This document shows positions 58,150 to 64,000 of a stretch of DNA of 64,000 nt, piece after piece. The first letter of the stretch is position 1, and each line of letters opens with the position of its first letter. The stretch lies in assembly GCA_016794345.1 (NCBI GenBank), contig JAEUKE010000258.1, positions 1 to 64,000 of the forward strand. The letters run 5' to 3'. The notes beneath the pieces were generated by a model. It was not told where the DNA came from and ran no database searches. It was given only the letters and a program-made list of their open reading frames with translations. The position numbers and the translations under genes are program-made. The DNA comes from Myxococcales bacterium. GTDB lineage: Bacteria; Myxococcota_A; Polyangia; Polyangiales; Polyangiaceae.

Positions 58150-59789
58150 TTCACCGGTGAGGCGCGGAGCGCAGCCTTGCCATCCTTCACGTAGACGGTG
58201 AACTTCACGGCGGAGCAGTTGTGGCGCGCGACGAGCGCCGCCTTGTTCCGCTCCAGCGTTCCCTTGAACTTGTCGAAGGTCAGCGCTTCGGTGGGCTCGC
58301 CGCACTGCTTCTTGATCTTGAGGAACTCCTCGTAGACGAGCTTCCACTCCGCGAGCTCGTCCGCCGGGCGAGACGGCGCCGGCGCGCTCATGGGCTCGCT
58401 CACCGCGGCCGGCTCTTCGGCCTCCGGCTCCGCGGATCGCGACGGCGGCGCCGGCGGCGCGCCCGGCGCGCGCGGCTTGGGCGGGGGCCCCGGCACACGC
58501 TTCTCTGCCGAGGGCGGCGGCTTCGGGATCGCTCCCGCAGCGCTCGGCGCAGCAGGCGGAGCGGCCGCGGGCGCCTCGCCCGGCACGGCGAACGCGCTCA
58601 TCTGAGGCTGGGCCGGGAGGGGCCCGATGACCTGCTCGAGATCGGCGGCTCGGCGCGTGATGCCGCCCTTCGAGAGGACCTTGTCGACGCCGTCGTTGAT
58701 GTCCGCGGCGATCTTCTTGTAGAGGCCGCGGAAGCGAGAAGGCGCGAGCGTGTCGGTCTTGGCCAGCGCGAAGCGCGCCGCCTCGTTCTTGAACGTGCGG
58801 AGCGGCAGCGTGTGCTCGACCACGCTGAAGAGGATCCCGAGGAGGCCGAGCCCGACCGCGATGCCGACGAGGATGTACGTCGGAGCGCTGTCCTTGTCGG
58901 TCTGGTCCGCCGCCTCGAAGAACGCCTGCGGCGACTCCAGGAAGCGCACCTGCCTGCCGACGACGTAGCCGGACTGGAGGTCCCACGCCTCGCCGGGGAG
59001 GCGCGTGTAGATGAAGCCGAGATCCGCGCGCGGCTTGCGCACCTTGCTCCGCCCCTTCTGCCCGTACTCTTCCGTCTGCTCGGCGTCCTTCAGGTCCGTG
59101 CGGAGGACCTCGAAGTTGGAGGAGTTGAACCCCTCGGGGCCATACGACCAGACCTGCGTCCCGAGCGCGTAGAAGGCGACCGCGGCGCCGGTCCGCTCGG
59201 AGACGGCCTGCGCGTAGCCCCGATCGAGCGCGTAGATGCCGACGATGGCGCCGATGGGCTCGCCCCCGCCGTCGCGCTCCACCGGGCGCGCGACCACGCG
59301 GTGGAGCTCTTCCTTCTTGAAGATCCACGTATCGTCGCGGATCCAGCCGGCGAGCGCGTCGGCCACCACGGCGTGACCGCCGAGGTTCCAGTCGTCTTTG
59401 TGCTCGAAGCCGTAGGAAGCAATGACACGACCGTCCTGATCGACGGCCCAGACCGCGTAGAACTTCTGCTCGGCCGGGATCGACTCGAGGGCCTTGAGCA
59501 GACCTTCCTTCGCCTTCGCCCGCGTGTCCTTGCCGACCTCGTCCGACTCGTTGGCCTTGCTCAGCGCTTCGCGCAGCTTCGGCGAGAGCGACACCGGGAG
59601 GAGCGCCGCGGCGCGGTTGCGCGCGTCGTCCTTCAGGTACCAGCCGACGGCGCTCGAGTCCGCCGCGAGCGCTTCGTTCATCCAGCGCTCGGTGTTTCGG
59701 TTGTAGTAGCTCTGCGCGATGAAGAGCACGCCCACGGCGGTCCCGAGGGCGAAGCTCAGGATCAGGTACCAGAACCTGGAAAGAAGCAT
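58146..59789 (-). CDS. MXAN_5187-like membrane protein with periplasmic sensor-like domain
   Basis: A 547-residue protein. Membrane helices lie at about 7-27 and 305-325, and enclose a periplasmic domain (about 28-300) of dCACHE-like character with AVWAVDQDGRVIASYGF and AIVGIYALDRGYA. After the second helix come HAMP-like helices, a Pro/Ala linker and the C-terminal domain (VYEEFLKIKKQCGEPTEALTFDKFKGTLERNK) that I recognise as the MXAN_5187 C-terminal region of myxobacteria. No kinase or methyl-accepting domain is present. The output mechanism is unknown. Confidence 0.82.
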   Translation of the reverse strand: MLLSRFWYLILSFALGTAVGVLFIAQSYYNRNTERWMNEALAADSSAVGWYLKDDARNRAAALLPVSLSPKLREALSKANESDEVGKDTRAKAKEGLLKALESIPAEQKFYAVWAVDQDGRVIASYGFEHKDDWNLGGHAVVADALAGWIRDDTWIFKKEELHRVVARPVERDGGGEPIGAIVGIYALDRGYAQAVSERTGAAVAFYALGTQVWSYGPEGFNSSNFEVLRTDLKDAEQTEEYGQKGRSKVRKPRADLGFIYTRLPGEAWDLQSGYVVGRQVRFLESPQAFFEAADQTDKDSAPTYILVGIAVGLGLLGILFSVVEHTLPLRTFKNEAARFALAKTDTLAPSRFRGLYKKIAADINDGVDKVLSKGGITRRAADLEQVIGPLPAQPQMSAFAVPGEAPAAAPPAAPSAAGAIPKPPPSAEKRVPGPPPKPRAPGAPPAPPSRSAEPEAEEPAAVSEPMSAPAPSRPADELAEWKLVYEEFLKIKKQCGEPTEALTFDKFKGTLERNKAALVARHNCSAVKFTVYVKDGKAALRASPVK

Positions 59790-59792
59790 CCC

Positions 59793-60551
59793 CTAGCCTC
59801 CCGCCTTGGCGGGCTCGTCTTTCTTCTCTTCGTCGGCCTTCTTCGGGTCCGCGCCGGCCTTGAGCGGATTGGGCAGCTGCTGCTCCGCCGGGGCGGGCTT
59901 GATCTCGACCGGAAGCACCTCGCCGACCGGCTCGCCGTTGTAATAAGCGCGGAGGTCGTAGGTGCCGGGCTCGAGCTCCATGGCGAACTCGCCCTTGCGG
60001 TTCGGGTAGACGCTCTTGACCGCCTTGGGCTCGACCACGACCCACGACCTCAAGCTGGGCGACAGCTCGTCGCGGATCTCGTATTTGCCGGGACCGGGAG
60101 GCGTCCAGCTGCGAGAGCCGTCCGGCTGCATCGTCCCCTTGGTGAACCCGCCCGCGCCCGAGACCTCGTAGATGGCGTGAGGCGTGGGGTCGTGGTTCTC
60201 GAACCGGATCTCTTGACCCGGCGGCACGACGAGCGTGACGAACGAGGTGCGACCGCCTGCGATCTTGATCCGGAGCGGTGTCTTGAGGGCCTGGGCGCCG
60301 TCTTTCAGGGCGACGAGGCACAGCTCCTTCGAGATGTGCCCGCGGAGCACGCGCGAATCGGGGGGCACGGAGGCCGCCGGCTCGCGGAACGTGAAGCGAC
60401 GCGCGTTCGGGTCTTTGGCCTCGTTCCAGACGGGGTTGAGTAGATCGTGCGTGTTGGTCACCCGCCCCTTGGCCGTGGCCGCGAGGACCGCGGTCGGGAG
60501 CAGGAACAAGAGGCCAACAGCTGCGAAGGCCGTACGCGTCCTTCGTGTCAT
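59793..60551 (-). CDS. Exported protein with cupredoxin-like and carboxypeptidase-regulatory-like folds
   Basis: A 252-residue protein. Signal peptide (AVGLLFLLPTAVLAATA). The central part (FVTLVVPPGQEIRFENHDPTPHAIYEV) resembles a cupredoxin strand with a His, and a beta domain follows (GEFAMELEPGTYDLRAYYNGEPVGEVLPVEI) typical of regulatory-like sandwiches. A Lys/Glu tail ends it. Copper ligands are incomplete, so metal binding is uncertain. It is three bases from the MXAN_5187-like gene. Confidence 0.72.
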   Translation of the reverse strand: MTRRTRTAFAAVGLLFLLPTAVLAATAKGRVTNTHDLLNPVWNEAKDPNARRFTFREPAASVPPDSRVLRGHISKELCLVALKDGAQALKTPLRIKIAGGRTSFVTLVVPPGQEIRFENHDPTPHAIYEVSGAGGFTKGTMQPDGSRSWTPPGPGKYEIRDELSPSLRSWVVVEPKAVKSVYPNRKGEFAMELEPGTYDLRAYYNGEPVGEVLPVEIKPAPAEQQLPNPLKAGADPKKADEEKKDEPAKAGG

Positions 60552-60661
60552 GGGAAGCCGAAGCTACCAAGGTTGTCGGCGAAGTGGGGCAGTTGTTGCC
60601 GGACCGCGCCCCTGCCCCGGACGGCGGGCGAGGCACCACACACGCGGGGTGGGCGCTTGTA

Positions 60662-61651
60662 CTACCCGCCGCCGAGCTCGGCGCGGCACGGCCCGACCCG
60701 GTCCTGCAGCGACTCGGCGCCCCGAGGCAACGAGAGCTCGTCGACCGGCCCAAACGACAGCGTGCCCGCCCGGAAGACCCGGTAGGTGACGCGGCCGATC
60801 ACCGTGGCGGTAGGTGTGCCGCCGCCTTTGCCTTCGAGCCACGTGCGCGAGTCGTGGCTGTCGTTGCGGTTGTCGCCCACGACGAACAGCTTGCCCGGCT
60901 CCACGGTCCAGGCGTTCGAGCTGCCCTTGGCGTGCGCGTCCAGCATGACGAGGTAGAGGCGGGCGCCGAGCTTCTCGAGCACGAAGGTCTGGTCCTTGCC
61001 CTCGATGCGCGCGGTCCCGAGCTCACAGCGGGGGATCGGCTCGCCGTTGATCGAGATGACAGCACCGTTTTCTTCGATGCGATCTCCCGCGAAGCCCACG
61101 ACGCGCTTCACGAGCGTCTGCTCGGGGGCCTCCGGGCTCGGAAAGGTGACGAGGTCGCCGCGTTCGGGCGGAGGCCCGAGCTTGCTCGCGAAGAAGTGAT
61201 CGCCCACGCGGAGGGTCGGCGCCATCGAAGCGGACGGCTCCTGGTAGAGCTCGACCGCGTGGTTGCGCAGGCCGTTGCGGAGGAAGACGCCCGCGACGAG
61301 CAGCGCGAGGACCTGCCCCACGCCGGGGAGCGTGGCGCGACGCATGCGCTCGCGAGGGAGGATCGCCAGATCCGCGAGCGAGCCGAGGTGGAGGAGCACG
61401 GGCAGGGCGTAGAGCGACACCGTGAGCGGGCTCGGCGCCGACGCCACCGCGACGGAGGCGATGATCGCGAGCGCCATGCTGGAGAGCGCGAAGGCCACGC
61501 CTCGCCGCGGTAGGCCCGCGAGGAAGTGGCCGGCGCCGGGCCCGAAGACCACACCCACCACGAAGATGAGGATCTTGGAAGACGGCGGCCCTTGGCCTGT
61601 TCCGCCCCCCTCACCTCGTGAGGGGGGTTGGGGGGGTGAGTCAGCAGACAT
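60662..61651 (-). CDS. lepB: Signal peptidase I
   Basis: A 329-residue membrane protease. Three or four N-terminal hydrophobic helices precede the catalytic part, more than the usual one or two. Catalytic Ser is in EPSASMAPTLRVGDHFF, Lys in TLVKRVVGFAGD, and box E is VVGDNRNDSHDSR. It removes Sec signal peptides at the outer face of the inner membrane. Residues about 4-16 (SPPQPPSRGEGG) are encoded by repeat copy 4, so the N-terminus is repeat-derived if ATG 61651 is the start. AAGGA is very close to this ATG. Confidence 0.92.
   Translation of the reverse strand: MSADSPPQPPSRGEGGGTGQGPPSSKILIFVVGVVFGPGAGHFLAGLPRRGVAFALSSMALAIIASVAVASAPSPLTVSLYALPVLLHLGSLADLAILPRERMRRATLPGVGQVLALLVAGVFLRNGLRNHAVELYQEPSASMAPTLRVGDHFFASKLGPPPERGDLVTFPSPEAPEQTLVKRVVGFAGDRIEENGAVISINGEPIPRCELGTARIEGKDQTFVLEKLGARLYLVMLDAHAKGSSNAWTVEPGKLFVVGDNRNDSHDSRTWLEGKGGGTPTATVIGRVTYRVFRAGTLSFGPVDELSLPRGAESLQDRVGPCRAELGGG
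61605..61640 (+). repeat. Palindromic G-tract repeat, copy 4, inside the lepB 5' end
   Basis: CCCCCCTCAC, three bases, GTGAGGGGGG, TT, then seven G and TGAG. It starts inside the first 16 codons of lepB and is read on the opposite strand by that gene. Architecture equals the other three copies. Confidence 0.75.
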
Positions 61652-61709
61652 CGTCCTTCAGCTTGGCATTTGGTCGCAGTCTCGGCGGAGCCTAAAGTAG
61701 GGTGCTGCC

Positions 61710-63164
61710 ATGCGCGTGCACTTCGTCGCGGTCGCCGGGACCGGAATGGGAGCGCTCGCCGGCCTCTTGCGGGCGGCGGGGCACGACGTCTCGGGCTCGG
61801 ACACGAGCTTCTACCCGCCGATCGGCCCTGCGCTCGAGCGCTGGGGAATCCGGCTGATGGAGGGCTTCTCACCCGAGCACGTCGCGGACCGCCCCGACCT
61901 CGTCGTGATCGGAAACGTCTGCCGGCCGGCGAACGTCGAGGCGCGCGCCGCGATCGACGGCGGCCTGCGCTACGCATCGATGGCGCACGCGCTCGCCGAG
62001 CTCGTCCTCGAGGGCCGCTCGCCGCTCGTCGTCGGCGGGACACACGGAAAGACCACCACGAGCGCGATGTGCGCCCACGTGCTCGCGTCCGTCGGGATGG
62101 ACCCCGGCTACCTGATCGGCGGGATCCCCATGGGGCAGAGCGAGAGCTTCCGCTTGCCCGGGCCGCGCCGCCTCCCGCTCGACGGCGGCCACCGCACCTC
62201 CTCGCGCAAGGCGCCGTTCGTGGTCGAGGGCGACGAGTACGACACCGCGTTCTTCGAGAAGACGCCCAAGTTCTGGCACTACCGGCCGGAGGTCGGGATC
62301 GTCACGTCGATCGAACATGACCACATCGACATTTACCCCACGGAGGAGAGCTACCTCGCGGCGTTCCGCGGCTTCGCGGAGCGCATCCCCGAGGGCGGAC
62401 TCCTCGTCGTGAGCGCCCACGATCCGCTGGTCGTCCGCACGCTCGCGGGCACGAAGGCGGAGCTCGCGTATTACGCGCTCGACTCCGACGACGCCGCCGC
62501 GCCGCCGCACTGGATGGGCGCCATCGCGACGAGCGGTCCGCGCGGGACCACCTTCGACGTCTACGCCGGCGGTGTGTACGCAGGGCGCGCGGCGCTGAAG
62601 GTCCCCGGCGAGCACAACGTCCGCAACGCGCTCGCGGCCCTGGCCGCGTGTTGCCAGGGCTTCGGCGCGGACGTGAAGCAGGCGATGGCCGCGCTCGAGA
62701 CGTTCGAAGGCGTGAAGCGGCGCCAGGAGCTTCGCTTCGAGGTCGGCGGCGTGCGGGCCTACGACGATTTCGCCCACCACCCGACGGCCGTCCGCGAGAC
62801 GCTCGCCGCGCTGCGCGCCAAGCACCCGGAAGGAAAGCTGTGGGCGGTCTTCGAGCCGCGGAGCGCGACCGCGTGCCGCAAGCTCCACCAGGATGCGTAC
62901 GCGTCGAGCTTCGGGAGCGCGAGCCGCGTCGTCTTCCCGCCGCTCGGGCGGCCCGACATCCCCGAGGCGGAGCGTCTCGATCTGGAGCAGCTCGCGGCGG
63001 CGCTCCGCGAGCGAGATATTTTAGCTTCTTGTCTCCCGAGCGTCGACGCCATCGTCGAGGTCATCACGCGCGAAGCGGAGCCAGGTGACACGATCGCGCT
63101 CCTCTCGAACGGCGCGTTCGGCGGGATCTACGAAAAGCTCGAGGCGGCGCTCCGGAAGCGTTGA
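61710..63164 (+). CDS. mpl: UDP-N-acetylmuramate:L-alanyl-gamma-D-glutamyl-meso-diaminopimelate ligase
   Basis: A 484-residue Mur-ligase-family enzyme that joins recycled tripeptide to UDP-MurNAc. The N-terminal Rossmann part has FVAVAGTGMGALAGLL, the ATP loop is GGTHGKTTTSAM, and VVEGDEYDTAFFEKTPKFWHYRPE with SIEHDHIDIYP distinguishes Mpl from MurC. The C-terminal domain has YDDFAHHPTAVRETL and FEPRSATA. It is divergent from lepB across 58 bp. Its stop codon overlaps the -35 element of the 6S RNA promoter. Confidence 0.93.
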   Translation: MRVHFVAVAGTGMGALAGLLRAAGHDVSGSDTSFYPPIGPALERWGIRLMEGFSPEHVADRPDLVVIGNVCRPANVEARAAIDGGLRYASMAHALAELVLEGRSPLVVGGTHGKTTTSAMCAHVLASVGMDPGYLIGGIPMGQSESFRLPGPRRLPLDGGHRTSSRKAPFVVEGDEYDTAFFEKTPKFWHYRPEVGIVTSIEHDHIDIYPTEESYLAAFRGFAERIPEGGLLVVSAHDPLVVRTLAGTKAELAYYALDSDDAAAPPHWMGAIATSGPRGTTFDVYAGGVYAGRAALKVPGEHNVRNALAALAACCQGFGADVKQAMAALETFEGVKRRQELRFEVGGVRAYDDFAHHPTAVRETLAALRAKHPEGKLWAVFEPRSATACRKLHQDAYASSFGSASRVVFPPLGRPDIPEAERLDLEQLAAALRERDILASCLPSVDAIVEVITREAEPGDTIALLSNGAFGGIYEKLEAALRKR

Positions 63165-63188
63165 CGAAGTCCCGTTTGCTCTTATCCT
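63161..63188 (+). promoter_or_regulatory. Sigma70 promoter of the 6S RNA gene
   Basis: TTGACG at 63161-63166 (including the mpl stop) and TATCCT at 63183-63188, 16 bp apart. The 6S RNA 5' end at 63195 is seven bases after the -10. The fit of promoter and RNA start is independent support for both. Confidence 0.75.
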
Positions 63189-63194
63189 CACGGT

Positions 63195-63389
63195 GTTCCG
63201 TCTCTGTGACTCCGGTGTGCGATCGACATATGAATCCCGAGTAAGCATGAACCCGGGAGCCAGCACCTCGGTCGTGGTGAGCAGGCCCAGAATCTTTCAC
63301 TGGGAAGCCTAAAGCGGCCCGCCGGCACCCACCTAGCAAACTTGCTAGGGGTTCACGTCGCATCAGCCACGCTGCCACGGTTTCGGAAC
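63195..63389 (+). ncRNA. ssrS: 6S RNA
   Basis: About 195 nt. The ends pair: GTTCCG with CGGAAC, a 3-nt internal loop, then CTGTG with CACGG. The right half follows the 6S layout: GGTGAGCA, hairpin CCCAG/CTGGG (63286-63304), AAGCCTAAA, the CACC region and the stem CCTAGCAA/TTGCTAGG (63332-63349) followed by GGGTTCA. This is closely parallel to the 3' half of the E. coli RNA. 6S RNA imitates an open promoter, binds sigma70 polymerase and lowers transcription in stationary phase. It fills the non-coding gap between mpl and the LysR gene together with its promoter and terminator. Confidence 0.88.
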
Positions 63390-63391
63390 GC

Positions 63392-64000
63392 TTATGAACG
63401 GGTCGATCGAAGAGGTCGGCCCGTTCGCCTTTTGTCTCCCGCTCCCGTCGCGCGCTCGCGTGCGGAGCGCGTGTCGGTCCGCTTCATCTCCTCCGTCAGC
63501 AGATCGGCCACCACGCGAACGCGAGGGATGGCGAGCGCGCTCTTCGTGCTCACGAGGAAAAGCGACGCAGCGATCGGCCCGAGATCGACGTCGAGCTCCT
63601 CGAGACCGTCCTCCCCCGAGAAGCGGTGCTTCGCTCGTCCGAGGATGATCGCGCCGAGCCCGGCTCGCGCGGCCCGCAGCTGGACGAGGAAGTCGTCCGA
63701 CGCGAACACCGGCGCGAAGCCGGGGATGAGCGCGGAGAGCTCACGATTCGGTGACATCCCGTCGAACGGCGCCGTCCACGCGATCCAGTCCACCTGGTCG
63801 AGGCGCGGGCGAGGAGGGAGCTTTGCCCTGTACTCGGGGCTCGCGAACGCGCCGACCGTCGTCTTCACCTCGGCCAGGATGACGAGATCTTTCGAGGCCG
63901 CGCGATCGGTTCGGAGCGCGAGGTCGGCGTCGCGCCGCGCCAGATCGAGGTACTGGATGGTCGACTTGATCTCGAGCCTGATGTCGGGCTGCTTCGTCTT
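63392..64000 (-). CDS. LysR-family regulator, C-terminal part (N-terminus beyond window)
   Basis: 203 codons of an LTTR effector-binding domain, running off the right edge, so the helix-turn-helix is not seen. Visible are RRDADLALRTDRAASKDLVI (first subdomain), FASPEYRAKLP, GFAPVFASDDFLVQLRAARAGLGAIILGRA and the C-terminal LFLVSTKSALAIPRVRVVADLL. These are typical of the CrgA-like group. A basic tail (TDTRSARERATGAGDKRRTGRP) ends it and overlaps the 6S terminator on the other strand. Confidence 0.85.
   Translation of the reverse strand, partial: KTKQPDIRLEIKSTIQYLDLARRDADLALRTDRAASKDLVILAEVKTTVGAFASPEYRAKLPPRPRLDQVDWIAWTAPFDGMSPNRELSALIPGFAPVFASDDFLVQLRAARAGLGAIILGRAKHRFSGEDGLEELDVDLGPIAASLFLVSTKSALAIPRVRVVADLLTEEMKRTDTRSARERATGAGDKRRTGRPLRSTRS
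63396..63433 (+). terminator. Hairpin terminator after 6S RNA
   Basis: GAACGGG (63396-63402) pairs with CCCGTTC (63420-63426), with a partly paired interior, followed by GCCTTTT. It lies seven bases after the 6S RNA 3' end and overlaps the last codons of the opposing LysR gene. Confidence 0.65.

Noticed and set aside
58221..60443. 740-codon plus-strand frame across the MXAN_5187-like and cupredoxin-like genes
   Set aside because: Antisense shadow of three minus-strand genes with real domains; repeated Arg/Leu composition typical for GC-rich shadows.
58150..60753. Upstream extension of the FadL frame to more than 1300 codons
   Set aside because: The true start at 58149 has a signal peptide and an ATGA overlap; the extension is out of frame with two real genes.
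1..64000. tRNA, rRNA, CRISPR, transposase, integrase or prophage features
   Set aside because: No tRNA-like T-arm with matching cloverleaf, no regularly spaced direct repeats and no mobile-element protein motif were found.

Overview
The window is GC-rich (roughly 70 %) and densely packed. Genes are often coupled through 4-bp ATGA or GTGA overlaps, and convergent neighbours overlap at their stop codons. Several features point to a myxobacterium (Myxococcota, probably Polyangia/Sorangiineae): an MXAN_5187-like protein, two AgmX/PglI-type C-terminal domains, many lipoproteins with Ala/Ser/Pro/Lys-rich linkers, a Ser/Thr kinase beside an FHA-sigma54 activator, and a carotenoid cluster ending in a CarH-type regulator. 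The genus is not determinable from the sequence alone. No tRNA, rRNA, CRISPR array, transposase or phage gene was seen.

1-10 kb is a divergent carotenoid locus. Leftward run crtC, a membrane glycosyltransferase, an acyltransferase and a CrtD-like desaturase cut by the window edge. Rightward run a CrtL/CrtY-type lycopene cyclase, crtE, crtI, crtB and carH. Together they suggest a monocyclic, glycosylated and acylated carotenoid. The promoter region between the two arms carries a perfect 15-bp inverted repeat that covers the -35 elements of both promoters, which is a strong candidate CarH operator.

10-28 kb holds housekeeping and surface genes: glycerophosphodiester phosphodiesterase, a CBS-pair protein, a small ribbon-helix-helix-like protein, hydrolases, a degenerate formylglycine-generating-enzyme-like lipoprotein, a Tat-type lipoprotein PLP enzyme, prepilin peptidase, an ECF sigma/NrsF pair, an SH3b-NlpC/P60 lipoprotein, YceI and a Ser/Thr kinase. 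27-33 kb has an FHA-sigma54 activator followed by a close match to a -24/-12 promoter and a two-gene operon (a FAD oxidoreductase fused to an acetoacetate-decarboxylase-like domain, then a geranylgeranyl-reductase-like flavoprotein).

33-47 kb carries surface lipoproteins, a cyclase-family hydrolase with a VOC protein, a LysR regulator, a lipase and a FabF-like synthase. An envelope lipid-transport-like run follows (MMPL/RND exporter, LolA-like protein, DUF1302 outer-membrane protein, Lys-rich protein) and ends at a clear hairpin terminator. 47-64 kb holds a PglZ-like protein with a long charged helix, an AgmX-type protein, a MatB-like acyl-CoA ligase, a TPR protein with tandem repeats, family-4 uracil-DNA glycosylase, thioredoxin reductase, a FadL/MXAN_5187 operon, signal peptidase I, Mpl, a 6S RNA gene with promoter and terminator, and the start-truncated part of a LysR gene. 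Four copies of a G-rich palindromic repeat are scattered through this last part; one probably supplies a ribosome binding site and one encodes part of a protein N-terminus.
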